Assembly (NCBI RefSeq): GCF_024505045.1
Contig: NZ_JANIBM010000003.1
Coordinates: 248,001 to 312,000 of the forward strand
Length of the DNA stretch: 64,000 bases
Reading direction: 5' to 3'
Origin: Methylomonas aurea
GTDB lineage: Bacteria; Pseudomonadota; Gammaproteobacteria; Methylococcales; Methylomonadaceae
Every line of letters starts with the position of its first letter. Position 1 is the first letter of the stretch. The position numbers and the translations under genes were made by a program. Positions 37,114 to 46,124 of this stretch are shown here, piece by piece. Under the pieces are notes generated by a model that saw nothing but the letters and a program-made list of their open reading frames with translations, did no database searches and was not told the DNA's origin.

Positions 37114-37143
37114 CAGAGTAAGCAAAACACCAGGTTCGAAGCG

Positions 37144-37725
37144 ATGAGCGAATACTTACTTCTGATATTGGGTACGGCGTTGGTCAATAACGTCGTGCTG
37201 GTCAAGTTTCTCGGATTGTGCCCGTTCATGGGCGTTTCCAACAAGCTCGACACGGCGCTGGGCATGGGCTTGGCCACCACCTTCGTGTTGACGCTGGCGT
37301 CGGCCGCCAGTTGGGTATTGGAACACCGGCTGCTGATACCGTTCGATATCGGTTTTTTGCGGGTGTTGGGATTCATTCTGGTGATTGCCGCCGTGGTGCA
37401 ATTCACCGAAATGGTGATTCATAAAACCAGTCCGGTCATGTACCAGGTGCTGGGGATTTTCCTGCCGCTGATTACGACCAATTGCGCGGTACTGGGTGTG
37501 GCCTTGCTCAACATCCAGCAGAAATACGATTTCGTGCAAAGCCTGCTATTCGGCTTTGGCTCGGCAATGGGTTTTACCCTGGTGATGGTGCTCTTCGCCG
37601 GTCTGCGTGAACGCTTGGCGCTCATGGCGGTACCGGCGCTTTTTTCGGGGACGCCCATCGCTTTTATCACCGCCGGCATTTTATCGCTGGCATTCATGGG
37701 GTTTGCGGGTCTTTATACTAAATAA
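37144..37725 (+). CDS. rnfA: Rnf electron transport complex subunit RnfA
   Basis: RnfA is a six-helix inner-membrane subunit of the Rnf complex, which couples ion movement to electron transfer between NADH and ferredoxin or flavodoxin. At 193 residues it has the usual length. Typical segments are [18 protein letters not shown] and the mid-membrane [12 protein letters not shown], whose Cys residues help hold the intramembrane iron-sulfur centre shared with RnfE. The frame is open from 37072, but the start at 37144 is the family start and lies just after the sigma-54 promoter. It is the first gene of rnfABCDGEH. Confidence 0.97.
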   Translation: MSEYLLLILGTALVNNVVLVKFLGLCPFMGVSNKLDTALGMGLATTFVLTLASAASWVLEHRLLIPFDIGFLRVLGFILVIAAVVQFTEMVIHKTSPVMYQVLGIFLPLITTNCAVLGVALLNIQQKYDFVQSLLFGFGSAMGFTLVMVLFAGLRERLALMAVPALFSGTPIAFITAGILSLAFMGFAGLYTK

Positions 37726-37735
37726 GAGGCGCATT

Positions 37736-38269
37736 ATGTACGTACTGTCCGCCATCGTTGTTTTGACTGCGCTGGGGTTACTGCTGGGATTGGCGCTGGG
37801 GATTGCCGGAAAGTATTTGAAAGTAGAGGCCGATCCGCTGATCGAAAAAGTGGAGGCGTTGATGCCCGGTTCGCAATGCGGCCAATGCGGTTTTCCCGGC
37901 TGCCGGCCCGCGGCCGAAGCCGTCGTGTCGGGTGCCGCGCCGGTGACTTTGTGCCCGCCGGGCGGTACGTCGCTGGTGGAACAACTGGCCAAGTTATTGG
38001 GCGTGGAAGTCGATTTGAGCCAGACTCAGGACCAGGAGCCGATGGTGGCCCGGGTCAGCGAGGAAACCTGCACCGGTTGCACCCGCTGCTTCAAGGTCTG
38101 CCCGACCGATGCGATCGTCGGCGCGCCGAAACAAATCCATGCCGTTGTCGCCGATGCCTGTATCGGCTGCAAAAAATGCGTCGAAGTCTGCCCAACCGAA
38201 TGTCTGCAAATGTATCCGATCGAAGTGACCCTGCGCAATTGGCGCTGGCCGAAACCGCTGGCCGCCTGA
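37736..38269 (+). CDS. rnfB: Rnf complex iron-sulfur subunit RnfB
   Basis: RnfB has 177 residues, anchored by an N-terminal helix (1-25), and passes electrons within the complex. The first Fe-S domain has C-G-Q-C-G-F-P-G-C and a later Cys in L-C-P-P-G-G. Two ferredoxin-type 4Fe-4S motifs follow: C-T-G-C-T-R-C-F-K-V-C-P and C-I-G-C-K-K-C-V-E-V-C-P. The ATG at 37736 has an AGAGG ribosome binding site and lies 10 bases after rnfA. Confidence 0.96.
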   Translation: MYVLSAIVVLTALGLLLGLALGIAGKYLKVEADPLIEKVEALMPGSQCGQCGFPGCRPAAEAVVSGAAPVTLCPPGGTSLVEQLAKLLGVEVDLSQTQDQEPMVARVSEETCTGCTRCFKVCPTDAIVGAPKQIHAVVADACIGCKKCVEVCPTECLQMYPIEVTLRNWRWPKPLAA

Positions 38270-38280
38270 CGGAGTAGCCT

Positions 38281-39819
38281 ATGTTCGCATTGTTCGAAAA
38301 TCCCCGCTTGCGCGGCGGCATTCATGCCGAGGAGCATAAAACCGAGACCTCGTCGCTGCCGATTGCGACCGATTTTCCGTTGCCGAAGAAACTCTATATC
38401 CCGGTGCAGCAGCATGTCGGCAAACCGGCCGAACCGTTAGTCATGGTCGGCGACAAGGTGTTGAAAGGCCAATTGCTGGCTTACAGCCAAGGCACGATTT
38501 CGGCGCCGGTGCATGCGCCGACCTCGGGTACCATCGTCGATGTCAAGGACTTTCCGGCGCCGCACCCGTCGGCCTTACCGATACGCACCGTTGTGCTGGA
38601 AAGCGATGGCCTCGAGCAATGGGCGGAGTTGAATGTCGTGGAAGATCCGTTTCAGCTCGATCCGGAAGAAATTTGCCTGCGGGTCGGCGCAGCCGGCGTG
38701 GTCGGTCTGGGCGGCGCGGTTTTTCCGTCGGCCGTGAAGCTGAGTCTGGGCCGCAAAAACAAGATTCATACCTTGCTGATCAACGCCGGCGAATGTGAAC
38801 CCTATCTGACTTGCGACGACCGGTTGATGCAGGAGCGGGCGGCCGAGATAGTGGCCGGAATCCGGCTGATGCTGCGCGGGATGGATGCTCCCAAAGCCTT
38901 GGTCGGTATCGAGGACAACAAGCCGGAAGCCTTTGCCGCGATGCGCGAGGCCACCCGGAATTTACCTAACATCGTCGTCTCGCAAGTGCCTACCCGCTAT
39001 CCGATGGGCTGGGATAGGCAAATGTTGCGCTATCTGACCGGCCAGGAAATACCTGCCGATGGCCGCGCCACCGACATCGGCGTCGTGGTGCATAACGTCG
39101 CCACAGCCTATGCGGTTTATAAAGCCGTATGTTTGGGGCAGCCGTTGATCAGCCGGGTGGTGACGGTGTCCGGTGCGGCGTTGGCAAAGCCGCAGAACGT
39201 CGAAGTGCCGATCGGCACGCTGATGTCGGAAGTTTTGGCCTATTGCGGCCTGGACAAAGCCAAAATGGCGCGACTGGTGATGGGCGGGCCGATGATGGGC
39301 GATGCGTTACCGATTGCCGAGGTGCCGGTGGTCAAAGCCTGTAACGGCATACTGGCTCTGTCGCATGCCGACATCGAAGAGCCGGAAGTGCAACCGTGCA
39401 TTCGGTGCTCGAGCTGCGTGACGGCCTGTCCGGTCGGGCTGTTACCGTTGGAGATGGCCAGCCGGATTAAGGTCAACCAACTCGATGCGGCGGTGGATTT
39501 GGGATTGAAGGATTGCATCAGTTGTGGCAGTTGTTCTTACGTCTGTCCGTCCAATATACCGTTGGTGCATTACTTCAAATTCGCGTCCGGCGAACTGGTC
39601 AAGCGCCAACAAGCCGAACATAAAGCCGAGCAAACCAAGCGCTTGATCGAAGACCGCAACCACCGGATGGAACGCATTCGCTTGGAGGCCGAAGCCGAAG
39701 CCCAGCGTGCCGCCGAGGCCCGCGCCGCCAGGTTGGCCGCCCAACAGCAGGCGCAGCAAGCTAAAGCAGAAGGTACCGAAAAAACCGCCCCAGGCGTTGC
39801 CGCCGAGGAGACCGCATGA
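38281..39819 (+). CDS. rnfC: Rnf complex NADH/FMN subunit RnfC
   Basis: RnfC is the peripheral NADH-oxidising subunit carrying FMN and two 4Fe-4S clusters. The 512-residue protein has G-L-G-G-A-V-F-P-S-A-V-K-L (about 141-153) and the Complex I 51-kDa-like region I-N-A-G-E-C-E-P-Y-L-T-C-D-D. Cluster motifs are C-I-R-C-S-S-C-V-T-A-C-P and C-I-S-C-G-S-C-S-Y-V-C-P. A C-terminal Ala/Gln/Glu-rich stretch (about 445-512) is much shorter than the repeat tail of E. coli RsxC. A GGAG site precedes the ATG. Its stop overlaps the rnfD start (ATGA). Confidence 0.96.
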   Translation: MFALFENPRLRGGIHAEEHKTETSSLPIATDFPLPKKLYIPVQQHVGKPAEPLVMVGDKVLKGQLLAYSQGTISAPVHAPTSGTIVDVKDFPAPHPSALPIRTVVLESDGLEQWAELNVVEDPFQLDPEEICLRVGAAGVVGLGGAVFPSAVKLSLGRKNKIHTLLINAGECEPYLTCDDRLMQERAAEIVAGIRLMLRGMDAPKALVGIEDNKPEAFAAMREATRNLPNIVVSQVPTRYPMGWDRQMLRYLTGQEIPADGRATDIGVVVHNVATAYAVYKAVCLGQPLISRVVTVSGAALAKPQNVEVPIGTLMSEVLAYCGLDKAKMARLVMGGPMMGDALPIAEVPVVKACNGILALSHADIEEPEVQPCIRCSSCVTACPVGLLPLEMASRIKVNQLDAAVDLGLKDCISCGSCSYVCPSNIPLVHYFKFASGELVKRQQAEHKAEQTKRLIEDRNHRMERIRLEAEAEAQRAAEARAARLAAQQQAQQAKAEGTEKTAPGVAAEETA

Positions 39820-40877
39820 GCAGCAAACCGATCAGCGGACCGCATACTGCGGTCAGCCGCCGCGTGGATCAAATCATGTGGCTGGTGATAAAGGCCATGG
39901 CGCCGGCGATCGCCTGCGGCATATTTTTGTTCGGTTGGCCGGCCTTATACCTGCTGGCAACAACCGTGGCGGCTGCGCTGCTATTCGAAGCGTTTAGTCT
40001 GAAAGTGAAAGGAGTTGCCGCGTTGCCGTTTCTGCGCGACGGCTCAGCTATCGTCACCGGCTTGTTGGTAGCGATGACGTTACCGCCCTGGGCGCCGTGG
40101 TGGATAGGCGTGGTCGGCGCGGCGATTGCAATCGTGTTGGGCAAACACGTCTACGGCGGTTTGGGACAGAATTTGTTCAACCCGGCCATGCTGGCGCGGG
40201 TGGCTTTGTTGATTTCTTTTCCGATTGAGATGACGACCTGGGCCAACGTTTCGCCGCTGTTTACCGGGCCAGGGGTAATCGAGAGTTTGGGTATTACCTT
40301 CGGCAGTTTGCCGAATGCCGATGCCGTGACCGGCGCCACCACGCTAGGTTACGTTAAAACCGAATTCTCCCAAGGCCGCTTGCTTCCCGGCAGTTTGTTG
40401 GAATATTCCGGTTTTCTGGCCTTCATCGGCTGGGAGCGGGGTAGCCTGGGCGAAACTTCGTCGTTGCTGCTTTTGGCGGGCGGCATCTGGTTGATGTGGC
40501 AGGGCGTAATCAAATGGCATATTCCGGTATCGTTATTGCTGAGTATTGTTCTGTTGTCGAGCCTGTTTCATTTACTGGATAGCCAGCACTATCTCGGGCC
40601 CTGGGTGCATTTGAATTCCGGTGCGGTGATGCTGGTAGCTTTTTATATCGCCACAGATTACGTCACCTCGCCGAATACGCCGTTGGGTCAAATTATTTTC
40701 GGTGCCGGCTGCGGCATGTTGATTTACGTGATCCGCACTTGGGGCGGCTATCCGGAAGGCACCGGCTTTGCAATCTTGTTGATGAATGCCGTGACGCCGT
40801 TGATCGACCATTACATCCGTCCGCGGATTTACGGCCGTTACCGTAACGGCAAGCCGCTCGACATTTCCAACTCCTGA
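39816..40877 (+). CDS. rnfD: Rnf complex membrane subunit RnfD
   Basis: RnfD is a polytopic inner-membrane subunit (353 residues, about nine to ten helices) thought to take part in ion movement. The Thr of D-A-V-T-G-A-T-T-L-G (about 165-174) is the covalent FMN attachment site of the NqrB/RnfD family. The late G-A-V-M-L-V-A-F-Y-I-A-T-D-Y-V-T-S-P and G-G-Y-P-E-G-T-G-F-A-I-L-L-M-N segments are conserved. It overlaps rnfC by four bases. Confidence 0.96.
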   Translation: MSSKPISGPHTAVSRRVDQIMWLVIKAMAPAIACGIFLFGWPALYLLATTVAAALLFEAFSLKVKGVAALPFLRDGSAIVTGLLVAMTLPPWAPWWIGVVGAAIAIVLGKHVYGGLGQNLFNPAMLARVALLISFPIEMTTWANVSPLFTGPGVIESLGITFGSLPNADAVTGATTLGYVKTEFSQGRLLPGSLLEYSGFLAFIGWERGSLGETSSLLLLAGGIWLMWQGVIKWHIPVSLLLSIVLLSSLFHLLDSQHYLGPWVHLNSGAVMLVAFYIATDYVTSPNTPLGQIIFGAGCGMLIYVIRTWGGYPEGTGFAILLMNAVTPLIDHYIRPRIYGRYRNGKPLDISNS

Positions 40878-40885
40878 GGCCGGCC

Positions 40886-41629
40886 ATGAGTTCCGAACCC
40901 GTAAAACCTCAAGCTAGGCTGAAAGCCGGCGAATTGTTGGCTTTGGCATTGCAACGTTGGGCGTCGTTCCGGCAGCAGCTGGCGCAGTGGCTGCAACCCG
41001 ACAACCTGCAGCAATTAAGGCCGCAAGTTAAATTTCAGGCCGGCGTATTAGCCGGGTTTGCGCTGTTGGCTGCGATTCTGTTGGGTGTTGCCGACCTGGC
41101 CACCCGCGGCGTGATCGAATTGCGCTTGCGCGAAGATTTGCAGGCCAATTTGGCCCAGGTAGTGCCGGCCGAATTGCACGATAACGATCTGCTGCAGGAC
41201 AGTGTGATGCTGGATGCCCGCGATAACAATCTTGGAAGCGAGCAAATCGAGGTGTATTTAGCCAAGCAAGCTGGGATCGTCAATGCGGTATGTTTTAAAT
41301 TCGTCGCGCCGGACGGCTATGCCGGGCCGATTACTCTGGTGATGGGCGTCGACCGCAACGGCGAAATTCTCGGCGTGCGGGTCATTTCTCACGTCGAAAC
41401 TCCCGGCCTGGGCGACAAGATCGAAGTCACCAAATCGAAATGGGTATTGGGATTCAACGGCAAATCGCTGGATAACCTGACCGTCGAACAATGGGCCGTG
41501 AAGAAAGACGGCGGCGTGTTCGACCAATTCAGCGGCGCGACGATCACGCCGCGCAAAGTGGTGCAGGCGATCAAGCGCGGTTTGGATTTTTACAAGTTGC
41601 ACCAGGCGGAATTGCTGGCTGCCGGTTAA
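40886..41629 (+). CDS. rnfG: Rnf complex FMN-binding subunit RnfG
   Basis: RnfG has 247 residues: one membrane segment at about 52-72 (A-G-V-L-A-G-F-A-L-L-A-A-I-L-L-G) and a periplasmic FMN domain. The flavin is attached through phospho-Thr in F-S-G-A-T-I-T-P (about 213-220). The N-terminal extension before the helix is about 50 residues, longer than in E. coli RsxG. GAGG before the ATG supports the start. A 90-base gap with a small hairpin (CCGAC-TGC-GTCGG) separates it from rnfE. Confidence 0.94.
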   Translation: MSSEPVKPQARLKAGELLALALQRWASFRQQLAQWLQPDNLQQLRPQVKFQAGVLAGFALLAAILLGVADLATRGVIELRLREDLQANLAQVVPAELHDNDLLQDSVMLDARDNNLGSEQIEVYLAKQAGIVNAVCFKFVAPDGYAGPITLVMGVDRNGEILGVRVISHVETPGLGDKIEVTKSKWVLGFNGKSLDNLTVEQWAVKKDGGVFDQFSGATITPRKVVQAIKRGLDFYKLHQAELLAAG

Positions 41630-41719
41630 CCGTCTGTTAGCAAGCTCGCCGAGCGCCGACTGCGTCGGTGCCGATTAGGCACAAAGCGCAAACAGTTTTT
41701 ATAAGGGAGCGTAGCTGTC

Positions 41720-42442
41720 ATGAATCTGTCGATTCTATTCTCTGCACAATATCGAAAAATCGCCCGCGACGGTTTGTGGGACAACAATGTGGTGCTGACC
41801 CAGAACTTGGCGCTGTGTCCGTTATTGGCCGTCACCGGCACTGCGACCAACGGCTTGGGCATGGGCTTGGCAACGATGGTGGTGATGGTGGCTTCCAACG
41901 CCGCGGTTTCGGTCAGCCGGCATTTGATCCCGTCGGAAATTCGGATTCCGATTTTCGTGCTGCTGATTGCGGCGCTGGTGACGCTGGTCGATATTTTTCT
42001 GAATGCCTGGATGCACGAATTGCATAAAGTGTTGGGCTTGTTCATCCCGTTGATCGTGACCAACTGCGTGATTCTGGGCCGTGCCGAAGCCTTTGCTTCC
42101 AAACAACCGGTGATGCCGTCGATGTGGGACGGTCTGATGATGGGCGTCGGCTTTACCGGAGCGATGGTAGTGTTGGGGGCGATGCGCGAGATTAGTTCGA
42201 CCGGTACTTTATTTGCCAACGCTTCGGTTCTGCTTGGCGAAAGTTTTCGCTTTCTGGAGACCGTGTTGATACCGGAATACAAAGGTTTTTTACTAATGGC
42301 GTTGCCGCCGGGCGGCTTTATCATGCTCGGGTTCATGGTTGCCTTGAAGCGGCTGTTGGATCGCAGAATTGCGGTCAAGCCGGCCCCGCTAGTGGAGGCG
42401 GCGGTAGAGGTGGTCGACGAGGATGCGGTCGCGGTGGAATAA
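41720..42442 (+). CDS. rnfE: Rnf complex membrane subunit RnfE
   Basis: RnfE is a 240-residue six-helix inner-membrane subunit, homologous to RnfA and pairing with it. The start D-G-L-W-D-N-N-V-V-L-T-Q-N-L-A-L-C-P-L-L-A-V and the mid-protein V-T-N-C-V-I-L-G-R-A-E-A-F-A are typical; their Cys residues contribute to the shared iron-sulfur site. A GGGAG ribosome binding site is well placed. An acidic tail (E-A-A-V-E-V-V-D-E-D) closes the protein. rnfH follows after 12 bases. Confidence 0.95.
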   Translation: MNLSILFSAQYRKIARDGLWDNNVVLTQNLALCPLLAVTGTATNGLGMGLATMVVMVASNAAVSVSRHLIPSEIRIPIFVLLIAALVTLVDIFLNAWMHELHKVLGLFIPLIVTNCVILGRAEAFASKQPVMPSMWDGLMMGVGFTGAMVVLGAMREISSTGTLFANASVLLGESFRFLETVLIPEYKGFLLMALPPGGFIMLGFMVALKRLLDRRIAVKPAPLVEAAVEVVDEDAVAVE

Positions 42443-42454
42443 CAGGAGTCGAAG

Positions 42455-42718
42455 ATGAATGTAGGGGTATGTTACGCACAGGCCGATCGGCAAATTTGGT
42501 TGCGTCTGGAAGTGCCCGAGGGCAGCACCATCGCCGATGCGATCGAGTTGTCCGGCGTGTTGAAGCAAATTCCGGAGATTGATCTGGAAACGCAAAAAGT
42601 CGGTATTTTCGGTAAACTAGCCAAGCTGGATGCGCCGGTCAAGGAAGGCGATAGGGTGGAGATCTACCGCAAAATCACTGCCGATCCTACCCAAGTTCAG
42701 CGGCGGCGGGTGGCGTAA
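42455..42718 (+). CDS. rnfH: RnfH family ubiquitin-fold protein
   Basis: An 87-residue beta-grasp protein of the RnfH family, often found at the end of nif-linked rnf operons; in Azotobacter it supports nitrogenase maturation. Seen: V-C-Y-A-Q-A-D-R-Q-I-W-L at the start, G-I-F-G-K-L-A-K-L-D in the middle, and the D-R-V-E-I-Y-R-K-I-T-A-D-P end typical of the family. An AGGAG site lies before the ATG. bfd begins two bases after the stop. Confidence 0.92.
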   Translation: MNVGVCYAQADRQIWLRLEVPEGSTIADAIELSGVLKQIPEIDLETQKVGIFGKLAKLDAPVKEGDRVEIYRKITADPTQVQRRRVA

Positions 42719-42720
42719 CG

Positions 42721-42918
42721 ATGTATGTCTGCATTTGCAAAGCGGTGACCGATAGCCAGCTCGATGCCGCGATCGCCAGAGGGCTATGTTCGCGCAAGCA
42801 GTTGTTCCATTGTTTCGGCGTGGGTGGCGACTGCGGCAAATGCAACAAGGACATTGCCAGAATCTTGACCGATAAATCTGCCGGACGCTTGCGCCAAGCG
42901 GCCAACGATCGGCACTGA
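42721..42918 (+). CDS. bfd: Bacterioferritin-associated ferredoxin Bfd
   Basis: A 65-residue [2Fe-2S] protein that reduces the bacterioferritin haem to release stored iron. The four cluster Cys are present: C-I-C near the N-terminus (residues 4 and 6) and C-G-K-C near 38-41, after G-V-G-G-D. It sits two bases after rnfH and 28 before bfr, so it is part of the rnf transcript. Iron supply to nitrogenase is a natural role here. Confidence 0.93.
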   Translation: MYVCICKAVTDSQLDAAIARGLCSRKQLFHCFGVGGDCGKCNKDIARILTDKSAGRLRQAANDRH

Positions 42919-42946
42919 CCAAACACCACAATCCAGGAGAATAGAC

Positions 42947-43411
42947 ATGCAAGGGGACAAAAAAGTTATCGAATACCTGAACAAGGTATTGGAAAACGAA
43001 TTAACCGCGATCAACCAATACTTTTTGCATGCCCGGATGTTCAAGAACTGGGGTTTGCAAAAACTCAACGAAAAGGAATACCACGAGTCGATCGACGAAA
43101 TGAAACACGCCGACAAACTGATCGAGCGGGTGTTGTTTCTGGAAGGTTTGCCCAATCTGCAAAGCCTGGGCCGCTTGATGATAGGCGAAAATCCGCGGGA
43201 AATGCTGGAATGCGACCTTAAGTTGGAGCTGCTGGCGTTGCCGCTGTTGAAAGAAGCGATCGCTTACTGCGAATCGGTCAACGATTACATTTCCCGCGAA
43301 GTGCTGGAGCACATACTGGAAAGCGAGGAAGAACATGTCGATTGGCTGGAAACCCAGTTGGATTTGATCGAAAAAATCGGCTTGCAAAACTATTTGCAAT
43401 CGCAAATGTAA
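42947..43411 (+). CDS. bfr: Bacterioferritin
   Basis: A 154-residue ferritin-like subunit that assembles into a 24-mer storing iron, with haem at subunit interfaces. The ferroxidase ligands are in place: Glu in [11 protein letters not shown], Glu and His in I-D-E-M-K-H-A-D (Met52 region for haem), and the late [11 protein letters not shown]. An AGGAGA ribosome binding site precedes the ATG. It is the last gene of the rnf-bfd-bfr series and is followed by a hairpin. Confidence 0.96.
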   Translation: MQGDKKVIEYLNKVLENELTAINQYFLHARMFKNWGLQKLNEKEYHESIDEMKHADKLIERVLFLEGLPNLQSLGRLMIGENPREMLECDLKLELLALPLLKEAIAYCESVNDYISREVLEHILESEEEHVDWLETQLDLIEKIGLQNYLQSQM

Positions 43412-43431
43412 CGTCCGATATTCCTGCGCAT

Positions 43432-43465
43432 CGTCTGCGCCGTTTAGCCTTTCCAGGCGCGGACG
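43432..43465 (+). terminator. Hairpin after bfr
   Basis: CGTCTGCGCC (43432-43441) pairs with GGCGCGGACG (43456-43465), a 10-bp stem with one T-G wobble and a 14-base loop, 20 bases past the bfr stop. No T-run follows. It is a probable operon end. Confidence 0.5.
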
Positions 43466-43727
43466 ATTCATCCAGGTAGTATCCCTCAGTGCGTTGTTCC
43501 AAAATTCCGTTTTCAGCGTTTAGCGATAACGCTTTGTCGCTATCTCCCGCGATTACAAGCTAATATTTTCCGCCCGTTGCCAACAGTCGGTCCTAATAGG
43601 TTATCCTTATTCCGACCGGCAGTGGCGCCCTCAGGTTGGTCGATTCAGGGATGTTTTGGCGTATCGCATCCCGCTCGCTGGCGCATAACGGCTAAAGGCC
43701 GCCGATTTTTCAATCCCTATTGCTGGA
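43466..43727. other. Intergenic region upstream of the sigma-54 activator gene
   Basis: About 260 bases with no convincing gene. I found no good TGT-N10-ACA or TGGCAC-N5-TTGC match. Small palindromic stretches are present but nothing diagnostic. Confidence 0.4.
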
Positions 43728-45032
43728 ATGGAGCGTATGCCGCAGAGTGCTTTTACCCTGGAATCCTTGCTGGAAACTCACGACTTGCCGCTGGTCATTA
43801 TCGGTGCCGATTTGAATGTGGTGGCGGTCAATCGTGCTTGGGAATTGGGTTTCGGCGCGACGCGGCAGAGCAGGGTGGGTAAACCTTGCTGTGCAGACAA
43901 CCGTGATTGCCGGCACCGGAAAATGTTCAGGACATTGGAGTCGTACGCCGGGGTTTATCCGGATTACAGTGACGCGGAGGCGCCGTATTCTTTGAATGTG
44001 CGCGGTTTTCCGTTGTTGGATGCCGATGCCACTCTGTATCTCGGCGAAGTGCAGACGCCGCTTCACAAATGCCCGTCCGCCGATTCCGCGGCGATGATGG
44101 TCGGCAAGTCGGCGGTATTCAACGAATTTAGAACCCGGCTGTGCCAAGCCGCGGAAACTCAAGCGGCGGTAATGCTGCTCGGCGAAACCGGCACCGGTAA
44201 GGAACTGGCCGCCGAGTTTGTACACCGGAATTCCAAACAGGCGAACGGCGAATTCGTCATTGTCGACTGTACCATCCTGGGTGAAGACTTGTTCGAAAGC
44301 GAATTGTTCGGCCATGAAAAAGGCGCGTTTACCGGCGCTACGGCGGCAAAGAAGGGCCTATTCGAATTGGCCGACAACGGGACTTTGTTTTTCGACGAAA
44401 TCGGCGATTTGCCATTGTCGCAACAACCCAAACTGCTGCGAGCCCTGGAAAGCGGCCAATTTCGCCGGGTAGGCGGCACTGCGATGCAAAAAGCCAAAGT
44501 CAGGGTGGTTTGTGCGACGCATCGGAATTTGGCGGAAATGGTCAAGCAAGGCCAGTTTCGCGAGGATTTGTTTTACCGACTCTCGGTGTTCCCGGTGGAG
44601 ACGCCGCCGTTACGCCAGCGCAAACAGGATTTACCGGTATTGATCGACTATTTTCTGGGTCAACTCGCGGCAGGAGGTGCCGGCTATAGCTTGACGCAAC
44701 CGGCGTTGGTGAAGATGATCCAATACGACTGGCCGGGGAACATTCGCGAGTTGCGTAACTGTCTGCAATTAGCCGCCGGATTGTGCAAGGATCACAAGAT
44801 ACAGGATGGCGACATTCACTTCATGCAGCGTCCGGTCGAAAATGGCAATAGCGGCAACGCCGTCGACGCGAAACCGGAATCGGCGCAACTCACCGGGCTT
44901 GCCCAGTACGAAGCCGAATTTATCGGTAGTTTGATGAAAAAATATCAGGGCAACCGTAAACTGATCGCGGCCGAAATGAATATCAGCGAAAGAACGCTAT
45001 ACCGTAAACTTAATCGGCTTCACTTGAGTTAG
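43728..45032 (+). CDS. Sigma-54-dependent activator with Cys-rich PAS-like domain
   Basis: A 434-residue enhancer-binding protein. The N-terminal PAS-like sensor domain (about 12-115) has an unusual Cys cluster [13 protein letters not shown] near 54-66 and another Cys at about 112. The AAA+ domain (about 123-350) has G-E-T-G-T-G-K-E, the canonical G-A-F-T-G-A loop and D-E-I-G-D. The Fis-type C-terminus has [19 protein letters not shown]. No kinase is adjacent, so it likely senses its signal directly; the Cys suggest metal, redox or oxygen. Start could also be 43737. The HDOD gene follows after 13 bases. Confidence 0.88.
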   Translation: MERMPQSAFTLESLLETHDLPLVIIGADLNVVAVNRAWELGFGATRQSRVGKPCCADNRDCRHRKMFRTLESYAGVYPDYSDAEAPYSLNVRGFPLLDADATLYLGEVQTPLHKCPSADSAAMMVGKSAVFNEFRTRLCQAAETQAAVMLLGETGTGKELAAEFVHRNSKQANGEFVIVDCTILGEDLFESELFGHEKGAFTGATAAKKGLFELADNGTLFFDEIGDLPLSQQPKLLRALESGQFRRVGGTAMQKAKVRVVCATHRNLAEMVKQGQFREDLFYRLSVFPVETPPLRQRKQDLPVLIDYFLGQLAAGGAGYSLTQPALVKMIQYDWPGNIRELRNCLQLAAGLCKDHKIQDGDIHFMQRPVENGNSGNAVDAKPESAQLTGLAQYEAEFIGSLMKKYQGNRKLIAAEMNISERTLYRKLNRLHLS

Positions 45033-45045
45033 GCCACCGGATACG

Positions 45046-45975
45046 ATGATGGAATCCAATTTAATCAACTGGACGCTAGACAACATCGGCAACCAGCAGC
45101 GCAACGGCTTCACGCCGCCGCGCGACATGCGGGAAACGATCGCCCAGATCAAAGCCTTGCCGCCGCTGCCGGGTAGTGCGATGCGCATCCTGAATCTGAT
45201 CGGCGACCCGCACGCCGACGTTGCCAAGTTGGCCGAAATTATTGAGCTCGACCCGCTCTTGACTGCCCAGATCATCCGTTGGGCCAGTTCCTCGTTGTAC
45301 GGCTACCGCGGCAAAATCACGACCGTGCATGATGCGATCAGTAGGGTGCTCGGGTTTAATTTCGTATTGGATCTGGCGCTGGGCCTGGCGGTGTTGGCAC
45401 CGCTGAAATCGCCGAAGGAGGGACAGATCGGGACCCGGATGTTTTGGACCCACGCGTTGGCCAGCACCCGGTTGATGGCGCAACTGGCCGCGGCGATGCC
45501 GGAGCCGATGCGGCCGAATTCGCAAGAATTGTTTCTGGCCGGGTTGATGCACAACATCGGTTTTCCGCTGTTGGGCCACCGTTTTCTCGACGAATTCAAT
45601 TACCTGAGCGGCCTGATCAACGCCAATCCGAATCTGGCGATCTTTAATCTGGAAAATTTCGCCTTCGGTTTAAACCATACCGAAATCGGCGCTTGGCTAA
45701 TGAATGTCTGGTCGATGCCGCGGACGATTACCGATATTGTCTACCATCACCACAACCCTTGTTACCGTGGCGAACATCATCTGTTGAACTTGCTGACCTT
45801 CTACAGCGATTGTCTGTTGGGCAAGTTGGGCATAGGCGATGCGGCGAACCAGCTTTGTCCGGAAGACGTGCCTGCGCTACTGGGACTGGACGAAGCGGTC
45901 TGCCAGCGCATTCTCGACAGTCAAAACGACGAGATTAGTTACATTCTGGCAACTGCCGAGCAATTGACTGATTGA
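45046..45975 (+). CDS. HDOD-domain signalling protein
   Basis: A 309-residue protein dominated by an HDOD domain (about 30-230). L-P-P-L-P-G-S-A-M-R-I-L, the L-x-P-L-L-T-A-Q-I-I-R-W-A motif and A-G-L-M-H-N-I-G-F-P-L-L-G are visible. HDOD proteins resemble HD hydrolases but usually lack activity and act in signalling or protein contacts. Here some metal-type His/Asp are altered (H-N for H-D). It lies 13 bases after the sigma-54 activator, so the two probably work in one pathway. Target unknown. Confidence 0.85.
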   Translation: MMESNLINWTLDNIGNQQRNGFTPPRDMRETIAQIKALPPLPGSAMRILNLIGDPHADVAKLAEIIELDPLLTAQIIRWASSSLYGYRGKITTVHDAISRVLGFNFVLDLALGLAVLAPLKSPKEGQIGTRMFWTHALASTRLMAQLAAAMPEPMRPNSQELFLAGLMHNIGFPLLGHRFLDEFNYLSGLINANPNLAIFNLENFAFGLNHTEIGAWLMNVWSMPRTITDIVYHHHNPCYRGEHHLLNLLTFYSDCLLGKLGIGDAANQLCPEDVPALLGLDEAVCQRILDSQNDEISYILATAEQLTD

Positions 45976-46124
45976 GCGGAGGATCGCCCCGTCGAATTGG
46001 TCATGGCGTTGGCGGGTTGGCCTAGGGTTGGCAAGAGCCACCTAAACCCCCGCTGCTTACCACTCGGCCGCGAGTAGGGGCGGCGGCGCAAGGCTATGCG
46101 CCGAACAGGCTGGTATAATCCCGA

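Noticed and set aside
36876-37406. Upstream extension of the nifL frame by 177 codons
   Set aside because: The extension runs through both NifA sites and both promoters, has no NifL-like sequence, and the Met at 36875 fits the family start and the expected transcript.
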